In this document: positions 42,590 to 51,749 of the stretch, piece by piece
Position numbering within the stretch: the first letter of the stretch is position 1
Layout of the letters: each line of letters starts with the position of its first letter
Origin: Actinotalea lenta
GTDB lineage: Bacteria > Actinomycetota > Actinomycetes > Actinomycetales > Cellulomonadaceae
DNA: 64,000 bases
Assembly (NCBI RefSeq): GCF_030586465.1
Contig: NZ_JAUQYP010000001.1
Span: 1,659,223 to 1,723,222 of the forward strand
Reading direction: 5' to 3'
The notes under the pieces: model-generated
Database searches by the model: none
Seen by the model: only the letters and a program-made list of their open reading frames with translations
What the model was told of the DNA's origin: nothing
Translations under genes and position numbers: made by a program

Positions 42590-43195
42590 ATGAACCACCC
42601 GCAGCGGCGCACCGTCGTCCGCGTCCTGTCCGTCGTCACCGCACTCGGTCTCGTCAGCGGCCTGGCGGCCTGCTCCGCCACCGGCTCGACGGCGCCCAGC
42701 AGCTCGGTGGACCCGAACGCCGCCGAGGTGAACCCGGCCGGTGACATCCCCGACAACCAGGTGTTCGTGGTCTGGACCGACCCGAGCAGCACCTTCACCG
42801 TGAAGGTCCCCGAGGGCTGGGCCTCGTCCACGGACAACGGGGCCGTGACGTTCACCGACAAGCTCAACAGCATCCGGATCGAGTCGGCGCAGACGGCCAC
42901 CGCGCCGACGGCGGACTCGGTCCGCGGCGAGGTGGCCTCCCTCGGCCAGTCCGCGTCCGGCTTCCAGGCCGGCGACGTGAGCACGGTCACCCGCACGGCG
43001 GGCGACGCGGTCCTCGCCACCTACCAGGTGGACTCCGCACCCGACTCCGTGACCGGCAAGGTCGTCCCCGACGCGGTCGAGCGGTACGAGTTCTACCGCA
43101 ACGGGACCCTGGTGACCTTGACGCTGTCGGGCCCGGTCGGCGCCGACAACGTCGACCCGTGGCGGATCGTCACCGACTCCTTCACGTGGCTGTGA
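42590..43195 (+). CDS. Lipoprotein preceding the ABC exporter
   Basis: A 201-residue secreted lipoprotein. The signal peptide ends in the lipobox LAAC (about residues 25-28). The mature part is beta-rich with FTVKVPEGWASSTDNGAVTF, resembling PsbP-like or LpqN-like surface proteins. Its last base overlaps the ABC ATPase start (TGATG), so it belongs to the exporter operon. Confidence 0.8.
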   Translation: MNHPQRRTVVRVLSVVTALGLVSGLAACSATGSTAPSSSVDPNAAEVNPAGDIPDNQVFVVWTDPSSTFTVKVPEGWASSTDNGAVTFTDKLNSIRIESAQTATAPTADSVRGEVASLGQSASGFQAGDVSTVTRTAGDAVLATYQVDSAPDSVTGKVVPDAVERYEFYRNGTLVTLTLSGPVGADNVDPWRIVTDSFTWL

Positions 43196-43938
43196 TGGGC
43201 ACCGCAGTCGCGGGCGTACGGCCCGTCACGCCTACCGACGGTTCCGCCACGTCGGCCGCTCCCGCCCTCGAGGCCGAGGACCTGTACCGGTTCTACCGGG
43301 CCGGTGAGGAGGAGGCGCGTGCGCTGCGTGGGGTCTCGCTCACTGTCCGCGGCGGCGAGCTGGTTGCCGTCACCGGCCCGTCCGGATCCGGCAAGTCGAC
43401 GCTGCTGGCCTGCCTGGCCGGCCTCGAGGAGCCGTCCGGGGGCACCGTGCGGGTGGCGGGTCGCCGGATCAGCCACCGACCCGAGTCCGAGCGGGCGGCG
43501 CTGCGCGCCGAGCTGGTCGGCGTGCTGTGGCAGACCGGCAACCTCGTCGAGCACCTCGACGTGGCCGACAACGTGACGTTGGCCCGTGCCCTGCACCGGG
43601 GCCGTCGGCTCGCGCGGCCCCGGCCCGGCAGGTCGGTGGTGGATCTCCTGGCTGCGGTCGGGTTGGGTGCCCGAGCACGTTCGCTGCCCAGCCAGCTCTC
43701 GGGTGGCGAGCTGGCCCGCGCGGGGCTCGCGGTCGCGCTGGCGAACGGCCCTCGGGTGCTGCTCGCCGACGAGCCGACCGGCGAGCTGGACTCGGCCACC
43801 GAGTCCAGCGTGCTCGCGCTGCTGCGCGACCTGGCCGACGACGGCGTCGCCGTGCTCGTGGTGACCCACTCGGCCACCGTGGCGCGCGCGGCCGATCGCC
43901 GGATCGTGCTCGCCGACGGCAAGGAGGTGGCGGCATGA
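43195..43938 (+). CDS. ABC exporter ATPase, MacB/LolD type (first)
   Basis: A 247-residue ATPase. Walker A is GPSGSGKST, the signature is LSGGELARAGLA and Walker B is VLLADEPTGELD. This pattern with TGELD is typical of ATPases paired with FtsX-like permeases. It overlaps the lipoprotein and the second ATPase gene. Two ATPases with one permease suggests either a heterodimer or two alternative modules. Confidence 0.88.
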   Translation: MGTAVAGVRPVTPTDGSATSAAPALEAEDLYRFYRAGEEEARALRGVSLTVRGGELVAVTGPSGSGKSTLLACLAGLEEPSGGTVRVAGRRISHRPESERAALRAELVGVLWQTGNLVEHLDVADNVTLARALHRGRRLARPRPGRSVVDLLAAVGLGARARSLPSQLSGGELARAGLAVALANGPRVLLADEPTGELDSATESSVLALLRDLADDGVAVLVVTHSATVARAADRRIVLADGKEVAA

Positions 43939-44681
43939 CCGCGCTGGTGTCCCTGGAGGGGATCGCCCGGACGTACCGGTCCGGTGCCACGGCCGTGGTC
44001 GCGGTGCGGCCGCTGACCGCGACGGTGACCGCCGGTGACCGGATCGCGATCACCGGCCCGTCCGGGTCGGGCAAGTCCACCCTGCTGCACCTGATGGCCG
44101 GGCTCGAGCGCCCGTCGGCCGGTGGCGTCGCGTGGCCCGGGCTGCGCACCGCCGGACGGGTGCCGGGGCCGGGCGAGGTGGGCCTGGTGTTCCAGGGCCC
44201 GAGCCTGCTGCCGCCGCTGACCGCTGCCGAGAACGTTGCGCTGCCCCTGGTGATCGCGGGCGTGGCTCTTGCGGCGGCGCGCGCCCGCGCCGAGCAGGCG
44301 ATGGTCGAGGTGGGCGTCGCGGACATCGCCGGTCAGCTCCCGGAGGAGCTCTCCGGCGGGCAGGCGCAGCGGGTCGCGATCGCCAGGGTCGTCGCCGCGC
44401 GCCCGCGGCTGGTGCTGGCCGACGAGCCCACCGGGCAGCTGGACCACGCGACCGGCGCCCACGTGCTCGACGTGCTGCTGGCCGCCGCCGACGCGATCGA
44501 CGCCGCCGTCGTGCTGACCACGCATGACCCCGCCGTGGCCGACCGGCTGACGTCGCGCTGGACCATGCGCGACGGTCGCTGTCACCTGCCAGACCGTCCC
44601 GCCGAGGGCCGGGACGGGACCGACCAGGGTGCCGTCGTCGGCGCCGGGCGCACCGCCGCTTCGAAGGAGGACCTCGCATGA
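43935..44681 (+). CDS. ABC exporter ATPase, MacB/LolD type (second)
   Basis: A 248-residue ATPase with Walker A GPSGSGKSTLL, signature LSGGQAQRVAIAR and Walker B LVLADEPTGQLD, followed by TTHDPAVADR. It overlaps the first ATPase (ATGA) and the permease (ATGA). A heterodimer with the first ATPase would provide two nucleotide sites for the large permease. Confidence 0.9.
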   Translation: MTALVSLEGIARTYRSGATAVVAVRPLTATVTAGDRIAITGPSGSGKSTLLHLMAGLERPSAGGVAWPGLRTAGRVPGPGEVGLVFQGPSLLPPLTAAENVALPLVIAGVALAAARARAEQAMVEVGVADIAGQLPEELSGGQAQRVAIARVVAARPRLVLADEPTGQLDHATGAHVLDVLLAAADAIDAAVVLTTHDPAVADRLTSRWTMRDGRCHLPDRPAEGRDGTDQGAVVGAGRTAASKEDLA

Positions 44682-47335
44682 CCCGGCTCTGGTGGCGCGG
44701 ACTGCTGCGCCGACGCCGCGGACGCCTGGCCGGTGCCGTGATCGGCACGGCCACCGCGGTCGCCCTGCTCGCCGCTCTCGGCATGTTCCTGGCTACCTCG
44801 AAGGCGAGCATGACCGCTCGTGCCGCGTCCGGGGTGGGCGTCGACTGGCAGGTCCAGGTGGCCCAGGGGGCCGACCCGGCCCAGGTCGCCGCCGCGGTGG
44901 CTGCCGAGCCCGGCACCATCGCCACGCAGGTGGTCGGGTTCGCCGCCACCACAGGCCTGTCCGCCACCACCGGCGGCACCACCCAGACCACCGGCCCCGG
45001 CGTGGTCGTCGGACTCCCGGCGGGCTATGCGGCGACGTTCCCCGCGGAGCTGCGCACCCTCACCGGCGACGGGACCGGCGTGCTGCTGGCCCAGCAGACG
45101 GCCGCGAACCTGCATGCCGGGGCCGGCGACACCGTCTCGATCGGCCTGGCCGGGCAGAGCCCGGTCGACGTGACGGTCGCGGGTGTGGTGGACCTGCCGC
45201 AGGCGGACTCGTTCTTCCAGACCGTCGGGGCACCCGCCGGTAGCGGGCCCACGGCGCCGCCGGACAACGTCATCCTGCTCCCGGCCGACCAGTTCGCCGC
45301 TGCGACGGCCGGGCTCGCCTCGACCAGGCCGGACCTGGTCACGGCGCAAGTGCACGCCGCGCGCAGCCACGCGCTGCCCGCCGACCCGGCGGCCGCGTAC
45401 GTGGCGGCCAGCGGGGCCGCGCACCACATGGACGTGACCCTCGCCGGCGCCGGTCAGGTCGGCGACAACCTCGGGGCCACCCTGGACGCCGCGCGCTCCG
45501 ACGCGCTGTACGCCCAGGCGCTCTTCCTGTTCCTCGGCACCCCCGGTGCGGTGCTGGCCGGACTGCTGACCGCCACCCTCACCGCGACCGGGGCGACCCG
45601 GCGTCGGCGCGACCAGGCCCTGCTGCGCTCGCGTGGCGCCAGCACCCGGGCCCTGACCCGGCTGGCCGCAGTCGAGGCCGGCGCGGTGGCGGTGGGCGGT
45701 GGCCTGGTGGGCCTCGCGCTCGCCGCCGTGGTGGGCCGGATCGCGTTCGGCGCGTGGGGCTTCGGCGCGAGCGCGCTGACCTGGCTCGCCTGGACCGCGA
45801 CCGCGCTGGGGGTCGGTGCGCTGGTGGCCGCGCTCACCGTGCTCGTGCCCGCGCGCCGCGACGCGACCCGCACCGTCGCCGCCGGCCGGCGTTCCGTCGG
45901 CCGCGAACCCCGCCCGTGGTGGCTGCGCTGGTGGCTGGACCTGTGGCTGCTCGCCGGTGCCGGGGTGGTGCTCTGGCTGACCCGCGGTGACACCTACCAC
46001 CTGGTGCTGGCCCCGGAGGGCGTCTCGCAGCTGTCGGTCAGCTACTGGGTGTTCGCCGGGCCGGCGCTGCTCTGGCTCGGCTCCGGGCTGCTGACCTGGC
46101 GGCTGGCCGACGCGCTGCTCACCCGCGGGCGGCCGGTGGTCGCCGCCGCGGCACGCCCGTTCGCCGGACCGATGGCTGACACGGTCGCTGCGAGCCTGTC
46201 CCGCCAGCGCCGGCCGGTGGCCCGCGCCGTGGTGCTGCTCGCGCTCGCGCTGTCCTTCGCCGCCTCGACGGCGACCTTCAACGCGACCTACCGCCAGCAG
46301 GCCGAGGTCGACGCACAGCTCACCAACGGTGGGGACGTGACCGTCACCGAGCCGCCCGGCTCGACGGTCACCGCGGACGCCGCAGCACAGCTGGCCGCGG
46401 TCCCCGGGGTGCGTGCCGCGGAGCCCCTGCTGCACCGCTACGCCTACGTCGGGTCCGACCTGCAGGACCTCTACGGCGTCCAGCCCGGCAGCATCGGCAC
46501 CGCCGTCCACCTGCAGGACTCCTGGTTCCAGGGCGGCTCGGCGCCGCAGCTGATGTCCGACCTGGCCGCGAGCCCGGACAACATCCTGGTCTCCGCCGAG
46601 ACGGTCAAGGACTTCCAGCTCCACCCCGGGGACACCCTCAAGCTCCGGCTGCCGGACGCGAACGGGTCCCTGGTGACTGTGCCCTTCGTCTACGCCGGCG
46701 TCGCCACGGAGTTCCCCACCGCGCCCAAGGACAGCTTCCTGGTGGCCAACGCCGACTACGTCGCCGCGCAGACCCACAACCCGGCCGTCGGGGCGTTCCT
46801 GCTCGACACCGGCGGGGTGAACCAGGCACAGGTCGCCGACGCGGTGCGTGCGACGGTGGGCACGGGCCCGCAGGTCACCGCGGTGGCCTCGACCAGAGCC
46901 GTGATCGGGTCGAGCCTGACCGCCGTGGACCTCGCCGGCCTGACCCGGGTGGAGCTGGCCTTCGCCGTGGCCCTCGCGGTCGCCGCCGGTGGCCTGGTCC
47001 TCGCACTCGCCCTGGCCGAGCGGCGCCGCACCTTCGCCCTGGCCTCCGCGCAGGGGGCGAGCCCGCGCCAGCTGCGGGCGATGGTCGGGGCCGAGGCGGG
47101 CTTCGTCGCCGTGATCGGAGGGCTGGCCGGCGCGGTCAGCGGGTGGGCGCTGTCGCTGATGCTCGTCCGGGTCCTGACGGGGGTGTTCGACCCGCCGCCC
47201 GACCACCTGGCGGTGCCCTGGCCCTATCTCGCGACGACGGCCGGGATCACCGCTGCGGCGATCCTCGCCGCGACCGCGGGCTTCGCGGCCTGGGTCGCCG
47301 GCCGCCCGGTGATCTCCGAGATCAAGGAGCTGTGA
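44678..47335 (+). CDS. FtsX-like ABC permease, double-domain
   Basis: An 885-residue membrane protein with two FtsX/MacB halves: an N-terminal helix and extracytoplasmic domain (about residues 40-270), three helices, a further central helix region, a second extracytoplasmic domain (about residues 540-740) and three final helices. This matches actinobacterial permeases for lipoprotein or drug/antimicrobial-peptide export. It is the last gene of the operon beginning with the lipoprotein. Confidence 0.87.
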   Translation: MTRLWWRGLLRRRRGRLAGAVIGTATAVALLAALGMFLATSKASMTARAASGVGVDWQVQVAQGADPAQVAAAVAAEPGTIATQVVGFAATTGLSATTGGTTQTTGPGVVVGLPAGYAATFPAELRTLTGDGTGVLLAQQTAANLHAGAGDTVSIGLAGQSPVDVTVAGVVDLPQADSFFQTVGAPAGSGPTAPPDNVILLPADQFAAATAGLASTRPDLVTAQVHAARSHALPADPAAAYVAASGAAHHMDVTLAGAGQVGDNLGATLDAARSDALYAQALFLFLGTPGAVLAGLLTATLTATGATRRRRDQALLRSRGASTRALTRLAAVEAGAVAVGGGLVGLALAAVVGRIAFGAWGFGASALTWLAWTATALGVGALVAALTVLVPARRDATRTVAAGRRSVGREPRPWWLRWWLDLWLLAGAGVVLWLTRGDTYHLVLAPEGVSQLSVSYWVFAGPALLWLGSGLLTWRLADALLTRGRPVVAAAARPFAGPMADTVAASLSRQRRPVARAVVLLALALSFAASTATFNATYRQQAEVDAQLTNGGDVTVTEPPGSTVTADAAAQLAAVPGVRAAEPLLHRYAYVGSDLQDLYGVQPGSIGTAVHLQDSWFQGGSAPQLMSDLAASPDNILVSAETVKDFQLHPGDTLKLRLPDANGSLVTVPFVYAGVATEFPTAPKDSFLVANADYVAAQTHNPAVGAFLLDTGGVNQAQVADAVRATVGTGPQVTAVASTRAVIGSSLTAVDLAGLTRVELAFAVALAVAAGGLVLALALAERRRTFALASAQGASPRQLRAMVGAEAGFVAVIGGLAGAVSGWALSLMLVRVLTGVFDPPPDHLAVPWPYLATTAGITAAAILAATAGFAAWVAGRPVISEIKEL

Positions 47336-47338
47336 GTG

Positions 47339-48028
47339 TCACAGCTCGAGCCGGTAGCCGCGCCCCCGCACCGTGGTGATGGTGGGCGCGGCCTCACCGG
47401 CGGCCTCGGTCAGCTTGCGGCGGACCGCCGCGACGTGCACGTCCAAGGTCTTGGTGGACCCGAACCAGTGCTCGTCCCACACGTCCGACATCAGCCGCTC
47501 GCGGCTGACCACGGCGCCGGCGTCCACCGCCAGCCGTTCGAGCAGGTCGAACTCCTTGGGCCGCAGGGCGACCTCGGTGTCCCCGACCAGCACCCGGCGG
47601 GCGGCGGAGTCCACCCGCAGCGCCCCGACCTGCACCGGCTCCACCGCCGGTGCGGTCGGGGCCGCCGGCGCCCGTCGCACGTGGGCGCGGATCCTCGCCA
47701 GCAGCTCGGTGAGGCCGACCGGCTTGACCAGGTAGTCGTCCGCGCCCGCCTCCAGGCCGACCACCACGTCCAGCTCCGCGCCCCGCGCGGTGAGGATGAC
47801 CAGCACGGCGGCCGGGAGCAGGACCCGCAACGACCGGCACACGTCCACCCCGTCGGTGTCGGGCAGGCCGAGGTCCAGGAGCACCAGGTCGAACGGGCGG
47901 GCCTTCGCCTCGGTAAGTGCCGCCGATCCCGTGCGCTCCCACGTGGTCCGGTAGCCGCCTGCGGTCAACGCCCTGGTCAACGGGCCGCCGACGCCCTCGT
48001 CATCCTCGACCACGAGCACCTCGACCAT
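47339..48028 (-). CDS. Response regulator RR1, OmpR/PhoB family
   Basis: A 229-residue regulator. The receiver domain has the acidic pair (VVEDDE), phospho-acceptor Asp in LVLLDLGLPDTDG, and Lys in DDYLVKPVG; a winged helix follows, ending TTVRGRGYRLEL. It ends three bases from the permease stop in convergent orientation. It may pair with HK1 across the operon. Confidence 0.9.
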   Translation of the reverse strand: MVEVLVVEDDEGVGGPLTRALTAGGYRTTWERTGSAALTEAKARPFDLVLLDLGLPDTDGVDVCRSLRVLLPAAVLVILTARGAELDVVVGLEAGADDYLVKPVGLTELLARIRAHVRRAPAAPTAPAVEPVQVGALRVDSAARRVLVGDTEVALRPKEFDLLERLAVDAGAVVSRERLMSDVWDEHWFGSTKTLDVHVAAVRRKLTEAAGEAAPTITTVRGRGYRLEL

Positions 48029-48102
48029 GGCGCCCAGCGTGCCATGAACGGCGAACACAGCGGTGCACCAGCGGGCGCGTCGCGAGCCGGGGGAGCCGCG
48101 CG

Positions 48103-48780
48103 ATGCGCGTGCTGATCGTCGAGGACGAGCCGGCCCTGGCCGAGGCGGTCCGGCGGGGGTTGGCGGCCGAGGGCATCACGGCGGATGTCGTGCACGACGG
48201 TCGGGAGGGGCTCTGGGCGGCCACGGAGCGTGAGTACGACGTGGTGCTGCTGGACATCATGCTGCCCCGGATGAACGGCTACGACGTGCTGCGGCGTCTG
48301 CGCGAGGCCGAGGTGTGGACACCGGTGATGATGCTCACCGCCAAGGACGGTGAGTTCGACCAGGCGGACGCCTTCGACCTCGGGGCCGACGACTACCTGA
48401 CCAAGCCCTTCTCCTTCGTCGTCCTGGTGGCCAGGCTGCGCGCGCTGGCGCGGCGTGGCGGGCCGGAGCGCCCCGCCGTGCTCAGCGCCGGTGACCTCAC
48501 CCTGGACCCGGCCGGACGTCAGGTGCGTCGCGGCGAGCGGGAGATCGAGCTGACCGCTCGCGAGTACGGCGTGCTGGAGTTCCTGCTGCGCCACCGCGGC
48601 GAGGTGGTGAGCAAGACCGAGATCCTGCGCAACGTCTGGGACGCGCACTTCGACGGGGACCCGAACGTCGTCGAGGTCTACGTGCACTACCTGCGTCGCA
48701 AGGTCGACGAGCCGTTCGGTCGCCGTTCCATCCAGACCGTCCGCGGGATGGGCTACCGGCTGGCCGCGGACGGCGGTTGA
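48103..48780 (+). CDS. Response regulator RR2, OmpR/PhoB family
   Basis: A 225-residue regulator with VEDEPALAEAVRRGL, the phospho-acceptor in VVLLDIMLPRMNGYD and DDYLTKPFSF, and a winged helix ending IQTVRGMGYRLAADGG. It is divergent from RR1 and convergent with HK2, overlapping its gene by 28 bases. Despite the convergent layout, HK2 is its most likely partner. Confidence 0.9.
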   Translation: MRVLIVEDEPALAEAVRRGLAAEGITADVVHDGREGLWAATEREYDVVLLDIMLPRMNGYDVLRRLREAEVWTPVMMLTAKDGEFDQADAFDLGADDYLTKPFSFVVLVARLRALARRGGPERPAVLSAGDLTLDPAGRQVRRGEREIELTAREYGVLEFLLRHRGEVVSKTEILRNVWDAHFDGDPNVVEVYVHYLRRKVDEPFGRRSIQTVRGMGYRLAADGG

Positions 48781-50135
48781 GCGGCGAGCGGCACCTCCAG
48801 GACGAACCGCGCACCCGTCCCCGGGGGCGTCGGCGCGGCGTGCAGCGTCCCGCCGTGCGCCCGCGCGATCGCCCGCGCGATCGGCAGGCCGAGGCCCGAG
48901 CCGCCGGTGTCGCGGTCCCGGCTCGGGTCGAGCCGGACGAACCGGTCGAACACCGCCTCCAGCTTGTCCGGGGGGATGCCGGGGCCGTCGTCACTCACCT
49001 CGAGCACGGGCCGCCCCTCCCGTGCCGAGAGCCGGAGGTCCACGCGCGATGTCGCGTAGCGGGCGGCGTTGTCGGTCAGGTTGCGCACCGCGCGGCTCAG
49101 CGACTCGCGATCGCCCCGCACCACGACCGGGTCGAGCTCGACCCCGACGTCGGCCGGGCTGACCCGGCGCAGGCGGGCAGCCTCCTGCGCGACGAGGTCG
49201 GCGAGATCGACCTCGCGGGTCGCGATCGCCAGGCCGTGCTCGTCGTCGCGGGCCAGCAGGAGCAGGGCGTCCACCAGCTCCTCCAGGCGGGCGGCCTCGG
49301 CGAGGACCACCTCCGCGTCGGTGCGCCAGTCCGCCGGCGTGGGGTGGGTGGCGGCGACCTCGGCGGTGACCCGGATGGTGGCCAGCGGGCTGCGCAGCTC
49401 ATGGGAGGCGTCCGAGACGAAGCGACGCTGGCCGGCGGCGGACGCCTCGAGGCGGGTCAGCATCGCGTTCAGCGTCGCGGCCAGGCGGGAGATCTCGTCT
49501 CCCGAGCCGGGGTCCGGCACCCGCTCGGACAGGTCGTGCGCGGTGATCTCCGCGACATGGCGTCGCATCGTCTCCACGGGCCTCAGGGCGCGTCCGGCGG
49601 CCCGGTAGGTCACCAGCCCGACGACCAGGACGCCGAGCGGGAACGCGAGGGCGCCGGCCTGGATCGCGCTCCAGGTCGCCGCGTCGACGGACGCCAGGCT
49701 GCGCGCTGCGACGACGGTGACGACGCCCGTCGAGGTCGCGACGCCCTGGAGGACCACGGCGTAGCGCGTCTCGTTGACGAACGGAAGCCGCCGGACCTCG
49801 GTGCGTACCTGCCCGGCCGGTTGGCCGCCCGACACGATCGGAGCCTCACCGTCGATCGACGGGCTGGCCGCGACCACGCGCAGGTCGGGCGCGAGGACCT
49901 GGACGATCACCTCGTCGCCCAGCGTCGGCGGGATGACGTCCACTCCCGCCGTCCCCGACCCCGCGACCGCGGCCGCGACCAGCGCGCCCTGGTCTCGCGT
50001 CAGCCCCACCAGGGCGTCGGTCAGCATCACCCGCTGCACCAGGACGAGGCCCGCGACGAGCACGGCCAGCGCCGCCGCCACCACGAGGGTCGCCGAGATG
50101 GCGGTGCGAGTCTGCACTCGGCGCCACCACCGCAT
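48753..50135 (-). CDS. Sensor histidine kinase (HK2)
   Basis: A 460-residue kinase with helices at about residues 13-36 and 158-180, a HAMP domain, the H-box VSDASHELRSPLATIRVTAE and an ATPase domain with NLTDNAARYA and GGSGLGLPIARAIA. This is the CusS/TcrY-like architecture. Upstream on the same strand is a PepSY protein, a common partner in actinobacterial envelope-sensing systems. Confidence 0.9.
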   Translation of the reverse strand: MRWWRRVQTRTAISATLVVAAALAVLVAGLVLVQRVMLTDALVGLTRDQGALVAAAVAGSGTAGVDVIPPTLGDEVIVQVLAPDLRVVAASPSIDGEAPIVSGGQPAGQVRTEVRRLPFVNETRYAVVLQGVATSTGVVTVVAARSLASVDAATWSAIQAGALAFPLGVLVVGLVTYRAAGRALRPVETMRRHVAEITAHDLSERVPDPGSGDEISRLAATLNAMLTRLEASAAGQRRFVSDASHELRSPLATIRVTAEVAATHPTPADWRTDAEVVLAEAARLEELVDALLLLARDDEHGLAIATREVDLADLVAQEAARLRRVSPADVGVELDPVVVRGDRESLSRAVRNLTDNAARYATSRVDLRLSAREGRPVLEVSDDGPGIPPDKLEAVFDRFVRLDPSRDRDTGGSGLGLPIARAIARAHGGTLHAAPTPPGTGARFVLEVPLAAQPPSAASR

Positions 50136-50213
50136 CCGGTCCTCCTTCCGGGCATCCGGATCGACCCCGATCGTGCCCGGGCGTGCCTTGGACCACGCTG
50201 AGGACGGCGACCG

Positions 50214-50248
50214 ACGGGGCCCGGCGGTGCGTGACCGCCGGGCCCCGT
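50214..50248 (-). terminator. Strong hairpin after the PepSY gene
   Basis: ACGGGGCCCGGCGGT at 50214-50228 pairs perfectly with ACCGCCGGGCCCCGT at 50234-50248 (15 bp, 5-base loop). It lies ten bases beyond the PepSY stop, before HK2. No T-run follows; in high-GC actinobacteria this form still acts as a terminator. Confidence 0.7.
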
Positions 50249-50257
50249 GCGAGACGC

Positions 50258-50794
50258 TCAGTCGGACTCGCCGGACTGCTCGTCGGCGCCACCGGCCTGC
50301 TGGGACAGCACGGTGCCGTTGCCCGCGTCGACCTTCACGTCGACCACGGTGCCGTCGGCCCGGGTGACCTCGACGCCCCAGACCACCGAGCCGTTCTCGT
50401 CCTCCAGGACGGGTGTGCCGGCCGCGCCCGGGACGGCAGCGGTCGCGGCGCTGGACGCGGCGGCGGCGTCGATCGACGCCAGCGGCGCGAGCGCGGCGGC
50501 GTCAGCGGCCTCGTTCTCCTGGCTGCTGCCGTCCGCGGTCTGGTCGGCCGGCGCCTGGACGCTGCCGGCGTAGCTCGGGTCCTGCGGCTCGGTGCCGTCG
50601 GCGGTCTCGGTGCCCTCGGCGCCCTCCTGCGCGTCGGGGACCTCGGTGCCGGCCGCCTCGACCGCCGGAGCGGCGGGGGCCGACGGGGTGGCGGCGCTCG
50701 TCGAGGCAGCGGCCATCGAGGCGCCGCCCGCGAGCAGGGCGCCCGCGACCACGCCGGTGGCGGCCAGCTTGCGGGACTTCCGGATCGGATTCAT
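50258..50794 (-). CDS. Secreted PepSY-domain protein
   Basis: A 178-residue exported protein. The first 35 residues are a signal peptide (KSRKLAATGVVAGALLAGGA), followed by an Ala/Glu/Thr-rich linker and a C-terminal PepSY module (VLEDENGSVVWGVEVTRADG, then VVDVKVDAGNGTVLS). AGGAG precedes the ATG at 50794. PepSY domains often inhibit proteases or modulate sensor kinases, which fits its position beside HK2. Confidence 0.82.
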   Translation of the reverse strand: MNPIRKSRKLAATGVVAGALLAGGASMAAASTSAATPSAPAAPAVEAAGTEVPDAQEGAEGTETADGTEPQDPSYAGSVQAPADQTADGSSQENEAADAAALAPLASIDAAAASSAATAAVPGAAGTPVLEDENGSVVWGVEVTRADGTVVDVKVDAGNGTVLSQQAGGADEQSGESD

Positions 50795-51242
50795 GGGTGC
50801 GCTCCTCATCTCAGGTGGCCCGGTCGGTCGACCGGCCTGAGAACACGATCGGAGCCCGGGGCTTCAGCGTCCCTGAGGGCGCCTGAGAGTCTCCTCAGCC
50901 GCTGCGGCCCGGACCGCGGACGCTGCGCGGCCTCGAGGTGTTGGGACTCGAAGGGGAGTCGCAGAGACTGCCGTGACAAGAGGCCGACTGCGTTCCTGAC
51001 CGAGCGGATCGGTCGCCTCGAAGCTGCAGCAGCCGCCCTGACCGGCGCGCGTGAGCTGGCCGTCCCACCGAGTGGCCCGGGGGCCGGGCTCCTGCCCAGT
51101 TGCGCACCGTGGCATGACGGGTCGACGAAGGCGGTGCTCGCCTCACGGAGGACCCGGTCGCTCGTGGCGTTCAGCCGACATTCAGCGAATCCCCAGGTGA
51201 AGGGACGACCCTGGGTCTGTCGGCAAGTCGAGGAGGGCACCC
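50795..51242. other. Gap without a supported gene
   Basis: This 448-base stretch between the PepSY start and the next rightward gene shows several overlapping Arg-rich frames but none with a good ribosome site or natural composition. The left part must hold the PepSY promoter. Nothing else is recognised. Confidence 0.5.
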
Positions 51243-51548
51243 ATGACTGCCACACTGACCGTGTCGCATCGCGCGTTCGGGGCAGAGGTCCGTCGCGGTC
51301 CGTACCAGGTCGAGGTTGACGGCCGGACTGTCGGGACCGTCGAGATGAACCAGACGTTCGAGACGACGGTCGAGCCCGGTCACCACACCCTGCGGGTCCG
51401 CAGCGGCCGCAATTCCAGTGGGGAGAAGGCCTTCGAGATCGCCGACGAGGAGGTTGCCAGGTTCCGGTGCACCGGCAAGCGGTTCCTGCCCTTGTTCCTC
51501 GCGTCGTTCGTGAGCCCGGGCCTGGCTCTGGTCCTGGTCCGCGAGTAG
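51243..51548 (+). CDS. Small beta-sandwich protein, PEGA-like
   Basis: A 101-residue protein resembling PEGA/carnitine-like beta domains: GPYQVEVDGRTVGTVEMNQT, then TTVEPGHHTLRVRSGRNSSG, ending in a hydrophobic segment (LFLASFVSPGLALVLV). GAGGAGG precedes the ATG. Function unknown; a membrane-tethered cytoplasmic or surface domain is likely. Confidence 0.65.
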   Translation: MTATLTVSHRAFGAEVRRGPYQVEVDGRTVGTVEMNQTFETTVEPGHHTLRVRSGRNSSGEKAFEIADEEVARFRCTGKRFLPLFLASFVSPGLALVLVRE

Positions 51549-51559
51549 GGGGGAGGAGA

Positions 51560-51749
51560 GTGTCGAGGACGAACTACGTTCGGTTCGGCATCATCCTCAC
51601 GGCCACGGGAGCGCTAGCTCTGGGTCCACCGGCTCGCGGTCAGTACCACCCGACTGCTCCCAGGCGTGGAGCTCGCTGTGGCCGTGCTGCTCATCGGCCT
51701 CCCGCTGCTGGTCCGGGGCCTTCGCCACCGACCGCCGCCGTCCGGGTAG
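51560..51749 (+). pseudogene. Frameshifted small two-helix membrane protein
   Basis: GAGGAG and a GTG start begin SRTNYVRFGIILTATGALA in frame 1; removing one base near 51615 lets the protein continue as LWVHRLAVSTTRLLPGVELA, VAVLLIGLPLLVRGLRHRPP and a stop at 51749. The two parts together make a plausible 60-residue protein with two helices. As given it is broken. A sequencing error cannot be excluded. Confidence 0.4.
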
